64,000 bases of DNA from Fagopyrum homotropicum (GCA_033239125.1 BSWB01000008.1:7532001-7596000), one strand, 5' to 3'. Counted from the stretch's first letter, positions 43,286-55,454 are shown. The notes: generated by a model from the letters alone, not told the origin. Made by a program: numbers and translations.

Positions 43286-43608
43286 GTTAATACCCTTCTA
43301 AATGATATTAAGCATGTAAGGAGAGGAGGGTTGAGAGGGCCTCCAAACAAGATTGTAAGCAGCGGTAGTGGAGAAGCGTCCACTAGGGTCAGAAGATAAC
43401 CTAGTGAAGCTTGGTCCGTTCATGGAATCGACAATCTCGTCCCTAACCTTGATAGCATATACCAAACGAAGCTATGCTTATAGGAAGCCGGGTAGTTCCA
43501 AATAGACTGACCTTTTAGGATGTTCTTGTTAATCCAGTCGGACCAGAGATTATCGTTGTGCCTGCTCTAATCAAGATAAAAAATGAGCTTTGAGATACAT
43601 ACCTTATT

Positions 43609-44459
43609 CTAGGAGAGAAACTCTTTAAACCCAAACCCACCATGAGCTTTAGAATTGCATACCACTTTCCAGGCCACTAAAGAGCGAGAGCTAGAAGCTT
43701 TACCAAACCACATGAATGAGCGAAGAAGACCTTGAATCTTGAGGATGATCGAAGAAGGTATAAGCAGGATGGAACACCAATAGAAATGTAAGGACATAAG
43801 AATAGAGGATATAATCTGCTTTCTTCCGGTGTACGAGAGGTTCCTAGAGCTCCATGAATTGATCTTGTTGGTGATCTTAGTGATAAGTGGTAAGTACTCC
43901 CTGGTATTAAGGCGTTTGTTGATCACTGGGATGCCCAGATAAGTGAAAGGAAGAGAGCCCAAAGGCAGTCCAATAGAGCCAAAAAAGAGATCACAATCTT
44001 GTGAAGAAAGACCTCCGAGATAGAGTGTAGATTTGACCGGATTTAAGAGAAGTCCTGAGTACATGCCAAAAGAGTTCAGAGTGCCCTTCATGATGTTGAT
44101 AGATGTAATGTCGCCCTTGCAAAAAAACATAAGATCGTCAGCAAAACAAAGGTGAATGAGGTGGGGGAGACGCACTTTGGGTAGATGTTGAAGTCAAGCT
44201 TGGTTATGTTGGTTTGGATCATCGAGGAGAACACCTCCATGACAATAACAAAAAGAGGAGGTGAAAGGGGACATCCTTGCCTTAGCCATCGAGTTCCCTT
44301 GAAGAAACCGTTGAGTGATCCATTTAGGTTGATTGAGTAGGTAGGGGTAGTGATTCTGCTTTCAATCAAGATGGTAAACTTCTCAGGAAATCCCATTCTC
44401 CTAAGACAGTTCAGAATGAACTTGAGATCAATAGTATCGAAAGCTTTCGATATATCCAC
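43609..44459 (-). pseudogene. LINE reverse transcriptase, central part
   Basis: Two overlapping minus frames (44088-44459 and 43609-44175). The first has DISKAFDTIDLKFIL (RT motif A, with DISKAFD) and TRWLRQGCPLSPPLFVIVME (motif B, RQGCPLSP). The second has HLCFADDLMFFCKGD (catalytic FADD), then GLLLNPVKSTLYLGG and LPFTYLGIPV. A frameshift near 44100-44170 joins them. These are classic non-LTR retrotransposon motifs. Confidence 0.88.
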
Positions 44460-44599
44460 CTTTAGGGCACATCTAGGAGAGATGCGACGTTGGTTATACT
44501 TCTTGAATATCTCTTGACATATAAGAACATTGTGCTATATTGATCGGTATGTGATGAACGCTCCTTGGTAGCTACCAATGATGGAGGGGAGAATAACAT

Positions 44600-44998
44600 T
44601 TAATCTAGAAGTAAGGATCTTGGCAATAACGTTGTATGATGTATTGCAACAAGAGATGGGCCTAAATCCGAAGAGAGCGTGGGGTTTGTTTTCTTGGCGA
44701 TCAAAGAGATCGAAGTGTGGTTAATCTGGCTAGAAAATATTCCCGAATTAAAGAACTCCAGAAATGGCTTTAGTGAAATCTTCACCGGTGATGTGCAAAG
44801 AAGATTTGAAGAAGAGAGCGTTGTAACCGTCGGGCCCGGGGGCTTTTTGAGCACCCATGTGGAAGAGGGTTTCTTTATATCCTCGACATATACCTCAATG
44901 TAGAGGGAGAGCGAATCCTCGGGGGTGATGGAGAGGTAAGGGAAACTTGGGAAGAGGTTATGGGGGTTGTGGTTGGAAGGAGGGTTCAGGATATCGGT
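44600..44998 (-). pseudogene. LINE reverse transcriptase, N-terminal part
   Basis: Minus frames give a degenerate KKPPGPTV segment (family: KAPGPDG), FLEFFNSGIFSSQINHTSIS and LIAKKTNPTLSSD (family: LIPKK..P....D.RPI). It is upstream of motif A in L1 ORF2. T2 cuts the gene at 44999. Confidence 0.75.
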
Positions 44999-45485
44999 TG
45001 TAACAGCCCGAATCCGCGGGATTCGGAGTGCCACATTGGGCTAGGATCTCACAATGGATCCTGACCCTAGCCTGACAACAAGTTCACTGGACCTTACAAC
45101 ATGGCACTGACAGATATAAAACAAATACATAAAACGGTATCAAACTGTACACACAAAGGTAAGACACATAGCCGAGTACAAAACACAACACCCTCACACA
45201 AGAGGTAACAAAAGATCATCCTCACGCAGGAGGAAAAGGTAAACAACCCAAAAGCCCACACAACCTATGTACGAGACGTCCTCGGCCTGCCACCCTGCTA
45301 GATCACCCAACAGCATGCCTATCCTGTGAGGCATCTACAACATGGTAATAAATCATTAGCTATCCATACACATATATAGAGTAATGCATAAGCATAATCA
45401 CACTCAAGGTAAGATAAACACATCAACATGATTTCACATATTTACCCGTTTAATCATCTCAATATAATAGTCATTCACTCAAATC

Positions 45486-45486
<1 letters not shown>

Positions 45487-45554
<68 letters not shown>
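45487..45554. repeat. AT dinucleotide microsatellite beside the MITE
   Basis: About 68 bp of TA repeat directly left of the MITE; a shorter TA run (46265-46280) lies directly right of it, suggesting insertion into an AT repeat. Confidence 0.93.
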
Positions 45555-45556
<2 letters not shown>

Positions 45557-45557
<1 letters not shown>

Positions 45558-46257
45558 GTTCAGGTACGGCTCATATATTGCGGTACGGTCGTACGGCCGA
45601 CCGTACGGGCGACATGTGTCCCGAATTTTTTTTTTTTTTCCTCTTTTCTGAAATGATTTTTATTTTTTATTTTTTTTCTTTTTCGGAAATGATGAAAATT
45701 TGTTTGAACTACCATGTTATAATTTATGCACTATTCTCCTATAAACTTTGAACTATTCCCATATAATCCATGAACTATTACTTTTTAATATAATCCATGA
45801 ACTATTCTATTATAATTCATGAACTATCCTATAATAAGTTTTGAACTATTACTTTCACTCCTTTATAAATGTTTGCACTTTAAACTATTCTATTATAATT
45901 CATGAACTATTCTATTATAATTCATGAACTATCCCATAATAAGTTTTGAACTATTACTTTCACTCCTTTATAAATTTTGCACTATGAACTATTCTATTAT
46001 AATTCATGAACTATCCTTTTAAAAGTTATGAACTATTCCTTAATAAGTTTTGAACTATTACTTTCATTCCTTTATAAATTTTGCACTATGAACTATCCTA
46101 TTATAGTTCATGAACTATCCTTTTATAAGTTATGAACTATTCCATAATAAATTTTGAACTATTACTTTTACTCGTTTTTTTTCAAAAAAAAAAAAAAAAA
46201 TTTCGGGACACGTGTCGGCCGTACGGCCGTACCGGAATAATGTGCCTTACTTGAACA
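45557..46257. mobile_element. MITE-like element with palindromic terminal inverted repeats
   Basis: Left end TGTTCAGGTACGGC and right end (reversed) TGTTCAAGTAAGGC begin imperfect inverted repeats of about 60-75 bp. Both include a GTACGGCCGTACGG-type palindrome and TGTCCCGAATTTTTT. The interior is AT-rich with three or more imperfect repeats of about 90 bp built on TTTTGAACTATTACTTTCA and ATTCATGAACTATCC. There is no transposase. Flanking TA repeats hide any target duplication, so the superfamily is not assigned. Confidence 0.7.
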
Positions 46258-47683
46258 ACACCCTATATATATATATATATGAAACTATGTGACACGAGGA
46301 CCGATACATCCTCGCCTCTGAGCCTGCTAGCCATCCGTACTAGTATCGGTCACACAATCCATGTACCCTATGGGGGTGGATTGCGCCCTTCCTGTAAACC
46401 GGTCTGGCCTGACTCAAGAGAACCTCCCAGACTCCACGGCGGGATGAACGGGAAAGGTTATCACAGCCATGCATACGGGGCAATCAATAAAACATAGGTC
46501 GGTATATACGACATCACATGCTATCATAGCAAACATACAAAGCACACACCACTCATGCAAACACCCAATATAAGGATGAGAGCTAAGTAAGTCCTACGGA
46601 CTTACCTCAACCTTGATCATAACTCAACCACGATCACCTCTACACTGGAGGGACAACACAGCCTATAAGCAGGGCATAAAGAGATATATCAATCTGCTAA
46701 CATCATAAGGGTCACACCTAGACCCAAAGGGATCCATAGGATCAACCTCAACCTTACTCACAACCTAAAGAACCTCAAAAGCCATACAAGGCATAAACCG
46801 ATCACAACCTCATCAAAACTCAGCCTCACACATCTAGCATGACCCTAAGCACTCACACTAGGAAAGGAGGGAACAAGGGCACCCTAAAGAAGGCCTAGAA
46901 GCAACACACACCTACAGAACCAAGTGAAACACCAAGCTGGTGCAGGTGGCCGCAAGGGCGGCTAAGAGGTGGCGCAGGGGCGGTCCACTGGCCGGCGCAG
47001 GGGAGGTCCACTGGCCGGTGCAGGGGCGGCTCAAAACAGGCGCTGAGGTGGCTGGTGTGCAAAAGACACCACTTCAGCTCCTTCTTCACTCCTTCCTTCG
47101 ATTCTCTACTCTTCTTCACTCCAACAGCAACATACATATATCACATACATATATATACATCAACACAAGTCAAAACATGGCTGGAACAAGATCAAATCCT
47201 AAGGAAACTAAGCTATGCTAAGGAAAGAGAAGAAAAGATGAAGAAAAGAGGAAAGAAGGAAGAGAAACCATGGAAGCTTACCAACCAAGCTCTCCAGGGG
47301 ATCAACACAGCACCAACAACACCTCAAGCTGGCTCAACAAGGCACAACAACATCAACAACATCAAGCCAAGCAAAGCTATGCAAGATCTCTCACAAAACT
47401 CACAAAACTCAAACAAAGATCAACCAAAATGATCCAAGGGAGAAGAGGAGAAGAAAGTGTACGTAAGGAGAGAGAGAGGTCTGAGAATGGTAAACCCTCA
47501 TCAAGAGGTAAGAGAAGAAGATATATATAGAGGTAAAAGGGTAAAGCACGGGTCAAAGGGTCAAAGAAGACGGCTACAACACACAGAGCCGCATGGGCGG
47601 TTCTAGGCTCACACAGGGGCGGTCCAAGCTAAACTCTAGCCCTCTGCTCACTCTCTCAGCAACTCAGCAACTAGGCTCTTACA

Positions 47684-47700
47684 TCTCACCCCCCTAAAAA
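47684..47700 (-). other. T2 polypurine tract
   Basis: In sense TTTTTTAGGGGGGTGAGA directly before the LTR start TGTAAGAGCC, as in T1. Confidence 0.75.
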
Positions 47701-48466
47701 AGTTTCGTCCCGAAACTTGCAAGATCCCAAAGCCTCTCGGACATATAAGCCGAGGTATAACTCCCGCTCTCTATCGGAGGTATCACATCTCCGCTCAGAA
47801 GGTCAAAACCTATAACAAATCTATAACCTCAAACATCAACATGGAGGAATCATCAACTCTAGAAAACAGGGCCATAACGCTACCCAAAGGCGTAGAGGAA
47901 TCACATCTCTCGCCATACCACAACACAGGGCATAGAGGAAGCACATCTCTAGCCAAAATATCAACGTATACATCACATGGAGGAATCACATCTCAACTGA
48001 AACTAGTTCCATCAAAGTAGCATGGAGGAAAGAACCATCTCCAGCTGAATCCTAATCAACTCAGATAGCATGGAGGAAAGAACCATCTCCAGCTAAATTC
48101 ATGTATCATACACAAGTAGCATGGAGGGAATAATCGTCCCAGATATAACATACATCATGCTAGCATAGCAAGATCTAATAAGATCATAAAGCACATCATC
48201 ACTAGCATGGAGTAAACACATCAAGGCATATAAGCACATAAACACATAGTCACATACTCATCAAAATAGCACTAAGATCTACTCATCGACCCTAGGCGCA
48301 TCTATCTCGGCATAAAACTTTGGATAGTTCCTCCGGACACTATCCTTAGTATCCCATGTAGCCTCCTCCGGTCCACGTATCGACCACTGTATCCTCATCA
48401 TAGGAATGTCCTCCGAACGCAGGCGTCTCACACCTCGCTCTAGACTGCAATAGGATGCTCAACAAA
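47701..48466 (-). pseudogene. T2 chromodomain end and 3' non-coding region
   Basis: At about 48285-48466 minus-strand readings in shifted frames give segments like MMRIQWSI, EEATWDTKDSVRRNYPKF and AEIDAPRVDE. These correspond to the chromodomain of Tekay/Del elements, which is fused to the integrase C-terminus and in the family can bind modified histone tails. The CACTA element separates it from the rest of the integrase. Region 47701-48285 is non-coding and has the 'catggaggaaagaaccatctccagct' repeat units also seen in T1. Confidence 0.6.
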
Positions 48467-51400
48467 CACTACAAAAAATAATTCAATTAGCCACGGATAT
48501 TGGCGACGGCAGAAAAGCTATTTGCCGTCGCCAACCATCAACGGAGACGGCTTGGCGACGGTAGAACGGGGCGAAGCCAGAACAGGCGACGCAAAAAAAT
48601 TTTGCCACGGTATTTTGTCGTCGCTAAATATTTTGCGACGGCTCTGCGACGGTAGTTACCGTCGCAAATATTTGGCGTTGGCATTAGCTGTCGCCCTCTA
48701 GTATGCTATTTTTAAAAAAAAAAATCCCACGATTTGGTGGGAAATTTTAAATTGCAAAATTTTGAATTTTGGCGACGGCAAGAAGCGAACACAAACTTTA
48801 AAAATAGTGAGGAAATTCACTCAGACTGTATATATTACAACCTGTATTATCTGAAAAATTCTAAATGAATACATCAATCGGCAACAATAATTTTCATAAA
48901 CCAAAAGAGAATATTTTACATTCAAAACAATCGAAATAGCACGAACCGGATCAGTACTAACTATTAGGTAAACAATCAAAATAGCACGAACCGATGTTCG
49001 GAATCACTTCATATCAATTAGTTCAGCATATTCACTTGCTTGGTATTGTACAAAGCTGGCTATGACCAGGACTGTGCTCTAGTGGGTGCATGGTTGTTCC
49101 TTTGACGTACTTTTGGTGCTCAATTGCAGTTCTTATAGCTGAAGGAAAATTCCTCTTGACCTTCTGTTTTGCAACTATACAACACGAGCCAAGAGGATCT
49201 GAAGAACCAGCTCCTACTCTCCTGCCAGAAGAGAAAACAAAGCAATTAAAGCTAGCGCTAGAATGGAAAGTAAATAGACAAAAAAAAATCTTCTTTAGTT
49301 CTAAAAGGAGACGCGAATTCATAATCTATGTTTGCTTTTAAACTGTTACTTCTCCACATGATGTGAAGGTTTTAGTTCATGCTCAATCAATATATTTAAT
49401 CAGCAAAGTTCACGATGAAATCAATGAACAATTATTATTAGTTATCTATATCCTGTGGAGTTTTTTCAAGACAGGAGAGTAACTAAATCAGAAGTCACTG
49501 ATATGCTCCATATAAAAAAGAGTTTTCACAGTTATATCGGATTGCAGATGAAGCAAAGTGGAGCAAATTGATCTTGTTGTTCAATCTAAAAAACATTAAA
49601 CCACTAAGACTAATAGTGGAGACCCAAACTAATAAACAAATAGATGTAACGGAATATTTATTGAGACAGACAAACTCACATGTATAGACTATATTGACAT
49701 ACTTTAAAAGAGAAGAAAATAATGTCAACAAAACTGATTACTCTAATATTTTCTTTGAAGCAATCCTAGCAGCAAAGATAGTGTTGCGACTGGAAACTCC
49801 TTTGACAACTCGATTTGGTTCATCCCTCAAGGGAGAATGGATTTTGATGAGCTGAAAGAGTATAGCGAGCGATTAGCATCATTTCCTTTCTTTGTCAGTC
49901 ATTCGTATATAGGAGAAATACGCCATAATTGCATTAAAAATAGAAGAAAAGGGGTATTCAACTCCATTCTTATCAAGAATAGATTTCTTTTAAAATTCTC
50001 TTAGAAAAAGGTAACTCTCGGTCTCACCCCTAAACACTCCATCATCTGGTATTATTCCCCATTTGAAGTAGAGTATGGCCTTGACGAGACTTTGAGAAGT
50101 ACCTAGTCTTGAAATTATTTTTAATGAAAAACAGATATACAAGTATACAATTACTCAAGCTCAGATATTCTCCACAAAGCTTATAGCAGGAACTCAATTT
50201 AAATATGTAGAGCTTACCATTCTTTGTAGCCTAGATATACAGTGAATCCATACATATTAGCTGTATCACAAATTTAGAGCGCGAACTCAAGAACCTTAAG
50301 CCCGGTTCGTTTTGCAGCTGACCCAAAAGATGGGCCTAACATCAGATACACATGATTGTGTATTGGTACTGCAGGAGAGTTTATTATTAATATCACCTTC
50401 TTGGGATTAACCATCAACCAATCTAAATGATGTTACTGGTATAATCAATATTAATAGGACGCAAGAAGTTGGATTTGGCGCCTAAGATTCATAAGAGCAT
50501 GAAGGGTTTGGAGAAAAAAAGATGCACATTGCTGAGACTCTGGGATCTAAAAACAATTATCTAGGATAGACATTTAAGTAGTACCTTGAATCATTTTATT
50601 CATGATGTCATGAATATTTGTCTTGATTATTAAGACATGCTTCCCAACATCTACAGTCTTTGAACCTCAATAAGTATGCACAATCTGGAACAAAACCAAG
50701 GGCAAGGTAAAATGACATGCATACCATAGAGCTTTGCAACTTTATCAAGTGCTTTGGCAGAACCTTTGTTCAGAAGACGGAATGTACTTTTTCAACCTAC
50801 ATATTCTGTATAATTCTGCAGTATAAAAAAGAAAAGAAAGTTGGAAGAAAACAAGGCGAAAGAACACTGTAACACAATATAACTATATAAGTATCTCTAA
50901 ACCTCAATAGGAGCACCATTTTCCCTGAAAATAGCATCATATCCATCTATTTCCTTGCCAAAACTTGTTTAAAAGATATCCTGAATTACCAATGACAGCA
51001 CAACTACCAAACTATCTTGGATAATATGGAGGTGTTTCAGGCTGAACAAGGGAAAATTTATCCATGCAGAATGATCTATGTTTACAGTTATTCCTGCAAG
51101 TAGGACACCAAAGTAGATTAATCAGTCCTATCCATGGGAAATACACCATAAAATGAATATTAAGTAAGAAGTAGAAGTATATGATCCAAAATGTCTGAAA
51201 CCAAAACAGATAAGTCAATCCTAACCTTGAGAAATTCATTAAGATCTAAAAAAATATGTTGGCACTTCTTTCATAAATGATTAACAAAATGAAGCTAATT
51301 TCCTTTTCTTTTTAAAATATTGCTAGTTGCAGCATATGCGTATTTGAGAACTAAAAGAAAGCATATAATTCAAAATATACCTCATAAAATATCACCCACC

Positions 51401-52456
51401 TTCAATTTCAGTAAGAAACTCGATAAAGTTTTGATGCCAGATATTTCAAAAATATTAAACTTGTAGATGCTGTGATAATTAATAGTCTTTATTATCAGAA
51501 AGTATGATATCTTTATTGCTTATCTCATATTACATACAAGAAACATCAATCGACAACTCAAGTTAACACTGAAAACCATCAATCTATAACAAGAGTCAAC
51601 TCCATCCACTTATACAAGAACAAATTCTAGCACAACTGAAATACTTATGCACAACTTAATCCCTAAACCCAAAATCCGTACCCAAACCAACCCTAAACAC
51701 AAAATCCCCAAATTTCAAAATTAGGTTACAGCAGATCCGAAACCTCACCCAAAAGTCAATCGCACAAAGGGCAAATTGATGGTTGTTGGTGGCGCTGAGA
51801 GGGTCGCCTACGTCGGACTCATTGGCAGTGGTGACGGAATACCGGCGGCGTCGGAGGTGGCAAGGCATCAGCGATTACGAACAGCTCTCGCGACCAACCA
51901 CTCGGTGGTGACTCTTGCGAAGAACCGAGGTTGCGGACAACGACGAACGTCCCTGGCGGCACACCCTGGGTCCGTGGTGGCTATTGCTAGAACGTTGGTA
52001 GTGCGGCTGGCAGTACCTTGGCCGCTTGGCGATTCCGTTGACAAAGAAACAGAAACCGAAGGGCTGGTGCGAGGCGAGGCTAGGGTAGAGGTCGTCGTGG
52101 GATGGTGGCCGGACAGTGTGACGATGCCGGATCTGTCTTCTAGCACGGCAGCAGGATTTGGGGCGGCAGCTAGGGCACAAGAGAGGGATTTGGGGCGGCA
52201 GCTAGGGCACAAGGAGGGATTTGGGGAGAGAGAAAGACGTGGGGAGAGAGAAGAGTTAGGTGAGAGAGAGGCTCTTGTATTTTTGCTGAAATTTAAAGGA
52301 TCCGGTTTGCCACGTTGACGTTGTCGTCGCCAATAATTGGTATTTTTTCAACGCTTATGTTCCCGTCGCTTTGCCGTCGCCAAATATAGACAAATGGCGA
52401 CGGCAAAACCTTGCCCTCGCCAACATGCATGGATAATTGAATTATTTTTTGTAGTG
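48467..52456. mobile_element. CACTA (En/Spm-type) DNA transposon, non-autonomous, 3990 bp
   Basis: Terminal inverted repeats start CACTACAAAAAATAATTCAA at both ends (23 bp matched before divergence), with 3-bp target duplication AAA at 48464-48466 and 52457-52459. Subterminal regions (48500-48800 and 52310-52420) are filled with GGCGACGGC/GCCGTCGCC motifs, as in plant CACTA elements whose transposase binds such repeats. I found no TNPA- or TNPD-like transposase. The interior 48800-51700 is AT-rich without a long ORF; 51770-52320 is GC-rich with a 180-codon plus frame of low complexity, not called. The interior could be decayed element sequence or captured gene fragments. Confidence 0.88.
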
Positions 52457-52825
52457 AAAGGTGTGGTTTGGCTCTACCACAAAATCATCATAACTCACAA
52501 TGTGTCTCGTATCTGGTATGTACTCTCTCAACTGAGACACATGGAAAACAGGGTGAGCACCCTCTAATCTCGGAGGCAAAGCTAGTCTATAGGCTGCCCT
52601 CCCAACTCTATCCAATATCTCGACCAGACCAACATATCAGGGACTCAACTTCCCCTTTATGCCAAAACGTCTGACGCCATGCGTCGGGGATACTCTCAAC
52701 CAGACATGAGCTCCTACTCTGAACTCTAGAGGCCGGCGCCTCTTGTCTGCATATGACTTTTGGCGACTCTATGCAGTCAGCATCCTCTTTCTGAACAACG
52801 CTACTCTAGTCATATCATCCTGAAT
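52457..52825 (-). pseudogene. T2 integrase C-terminal part
   Basis: Minus strand, several frames: AEFRVGAHVWL-like and LSP-YVG-EILDRVGRAAYRL-like segments, colinear with T1 7740-7960. It joins the chromodomain on the other side of the CACTA element. Confidence 0.65.
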
Positions 52826-53503
52826 CTACTCTGGCGCTATCCCACTAATATTACTAGGCTTATCCCAACATAAAGGTGTATGACACCTACCTCCATACAA
52901 TGCCTCATAAGAAACCATCCCAATAGATGCATGCCAGCTATTGTTGTATGAAAACTCTACAAGTGGGAGGTAATCAGACCATCCATGTCCCCAATCCAAC
53001 ACACAAGCTCGCAGCATATCCTCCAACGTCTGGATGGTCCTCTCAGACTGACCATCGGTCTGAGGGTGAAACGTAGTCGTAAAGTGTATACTCGTCCCCA
53101 AAGCAGTCTGAATCTGCTGCCAAAACCTTGAGTTAAACCATCCATCTCGATCAGAGATGATCGTCCTCGGTACACCATGGAGTCTCACTATCTGTCTAGT
53201 GTACTCCCCAGCTAATCTACTCACTGGCCACGTCTCTCTGATAGGAATGAAACGTGCCGTCTTCGTCAATCTGTCAACAACAACCTAGATAGCATCAAAA
53301 CTCCTACTAGGTCTCAAACCAGTCACAAAATCCATATAGACATCCTTCCACTTCCACTGCGGTACTGGTAGTGGATGGAGCTCACCTCCAGGTCTACAAT
53401 GCTCTATCTTGATCTGCTGACAGGTCGAACACTGAGCCATAAATCTGGCTACATCGGGCTCCAGCCCTCCCCACCAATATGAACGTCTCACATCATGGTG
53501 CAT
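52826..53503 (-). pseudogene. T2 integrase zinc site and catalytic core
   Basis: The minus frame 53285-53503 has MHHDVRRSYWWGGLEPDVAR, FMAQCSTCQQIK (zinc site) and WKWKDVYMDFVTGL (first catalytic Asp). Frame 52826-53269 has VPRTIISDRDGWFNSRFWQQ (second Asp), HPQTDGQSERTIQTLEDML (catalytic Glu) and FSYNNSWHASIGM, EALYGGRCHTPLCW. One frameshift near 53275 separates them. The motifs are those of Tekay/Del chromoviruses and the catalytic residues survive. Confidence 0.85.
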
Positions 53504-53779
53504 CTTACTCGTACCTCGATGTACAGAGTAAGGTGTATAGTGAGCCTCTTGTAAGATCCTCTGTCTCTACTCTGCATCAGCAGGAACACAGATGCGATCA
53601 TGTCGCCTCATCACTCCTTCAGCTCCAACGGAAAACTAGGGTGCCTCACCACGAGACATCCTCTCTCTATTCCTCATCAAGGTCGGGTAGGTCCCTTGCT
53701 TCTGTTGGATCTCATCCAACAGACTAGTTAAAACCTCTAATGCATACAACTGAGCATCCTCATCAAGAAATTGGATGTC
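53504..53779 (-). pseudogene. T2 Pol segment upstream of the zinc site
   Basis: Minus-strand similarity continues towards RNase H (segments like LQEAHYTPYSVHRG and LLDEIQQKQG) with stops. Element C interrupts at 53780; the rest of T2 pol and gag should lie beyond C, outside the window. Confidence 0.6.
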
Positions 53780-55454
53780 TGTTCGCCCCTAGAGGTGTGT
53801 GCAAATAAGCTTTAAATTTATAAAACTAGAATCAAGCAAGCGAACCCGCAGTGTACGGATCGACGTAGATTAGCAAGAATTCCAGAGTATCGAACACAGG
53901 GATTTGGGTGGAACGAACTCGATCGCAGATTATCAAGCAATTGAATATGGGAGTTTGCAAATTATTGGGAAAACAACAATCCTAAAGATCCAAGTATCCA
54001 GCTGTGGCAATTGATTCAAGATATACTAATGATATAAAGACAGAGTCGAGATATGCAAGGGTATACTAATGTAAGGTAATCGTACGGTTGAGGTTCCAAA
54101 AACCTTATGTAATTCACCTAAAAGACACTCCCTATACAGGTTGTTGAGGCTCAATATAGAAAGATTCTAAAGGCGAGGATTAGCATCAAATACCCAAACT
54201 TATAATCTAAAGATCAAGACTAACTTATCCGATTGAGGTTGTTGAGGCTCACAATCGAGGTAGAGGTTGTTGAGGCTTCACTACCACCTAGAAAAGACAA
54301 GTCCAAGCTAAGCTAAAGCAAATCTTTAACTTTAGATTAAAGTAAAAGCAGGCTCGTAGACTTAAGGAAAATCACGGTTAGTTCTTGAGATTCCACGGTC
54401 GTGGAACTCAAGAACAGCCCGTGATTTAGGGTTGTCGGCGATAATTCTCTAACTCTCAGGGTCTAATCTGTTTACGATCGATCTATCATCATCTAAGCCA
54501 CAACTATCAACCCTTCACTTTAGAATTGTTAAGGGTTTTTAGCCAATAACAGTCATATTGGTATCAATTCAAGAATTAAAAGATAAAAGATGGGAACTTT
54601 CAAGAACTATCAATAATCTTCAAATGAATCTCAGAATCACAGTCAAGAACAAGTGTTTATCAAAAGATTCAAAACGGAGTAAACAATCACAATCTTAGGA
54701 AAGAAAAGAAACGGGGTGTCAATCCGATCCTAAATCAAACCTTAGCAAGAAGAGGGATCTTCTTGCAAAACCCTCCAAGAACTTCGATCTTCCACAAACA
54801 CGAAGATCACAAACAGCAACTCTCCAATACGAACTTTGATCTTCAATGAGATCTCCAATTTACCTCCAAGATGAGGGTTTTTGCGTTTTGCCGCTAAGCG
54901 AGGGTTGAAAGGTCGTAAGCGAGGTGACGGAATCTTGCCTCATCCGTCTATTTTATAATGCAGGGCAAAATGTCGGCCCGGCCCAATCTTCAAAAGATCG
55001 TGGCTTCGAAACATGGCGAAAAGATTCGCCAAAATCACGGTCGTGGAATCTTTTCACGACCGTAATTTAGGGCGTGGAAACTACTACGGTTAGTTCCACG
55101 GCCGTAATATCCCCTGGAATGAACATCGAATCCTGACTTGGTTTCCACGGCCGTAATTTAGGGTAAGAGCGTGGTTTTTGGCCTTCATTCGTGCATTCCT
55201 CAATCTAAGACTCCAAATTGCTTCCAAAAGGTGTCTTCGATCTATGGACATATCAACTCAACTCTCCTTTGCTCGATTCCGTTCGGAAATAGCTCCAAAT
55301 CACCTATAATCAACATAGAACTCGTGTAGACATCCATATCGACAATATAGGCAATACTAGCTCACATATGCATAAAGCTCAATCAAAGACTATCAATATG
55401 AATCAAATACGATTAGAAAACGTGCCCAAAATATCACAATATTTCATGCTAACA
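53780..55454 (-). mobile_element. Element C 3' LTR
   Basis: TGTTCGCCCCTAGAGG...CATGCTAACA, 1675 bp, about 90 bp shorter than in B, with many substitutions from it. TATA box on the minus strand at 54952-54959 (TATAAAAT-like). CCACGGTCGTGG at 54393-54404 and a palindrome cluster at 55035-55165 that is shorter than in B. GGTTGTTGAGGCTCA modules near 54138, 54237 and 54262. Confidence 0.92.

Larger units (their letters stand above)
42717..44998 (-). mobile_element. L1-type LINE, 3' part, cut by T2
   Basis: Minus orientation. The poly(A) end is the T-run at about 42717-42727 on the plus strand. RT fragments and a zinc-binding C-terminal domain lie in order towards higher coordinates. The 5' part is missing because the T2 LTR begins at 44999; it may lie beyond the window. 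Frameshifts and stops show an old copy. A target duplication could not be assigned. Confidence 0.8.
44999..47683 (-). mobile_element. T2 chromovirus 3' LTR, with MITE insertion
   Basis: Starts TGTAACAGCCCGAATCCGCG and ends GGCTCTTACA. It matches the T1 LTRs outside the AT-repeat and MITE region (45487-46280). GGGGCGG modules occur at 46940-47060 and 47585-47635. The candidate target base set before it is TCGGT (44994-44998), not checkable because the 5' LTR is outside the window. Confidence 0.82.

Noticed and set aside
44994..44998. TCGGT as target duplication of T2
   Set aside because: The second copy is outside the window, so it cannot be confirmed.
48800..51700. Host gene with introns
   Set aside because: The AT-rich interior has short ORFs only and I cannot recognise any exon; left as an open question.
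51776..52318. 180-codon plus-strand ORF in the CACTA element
   Set aside because: Low-complexity, GC-rich, overlapped by minus frames of similar length, no recognisable domain, ends in a GER-rich repeat.
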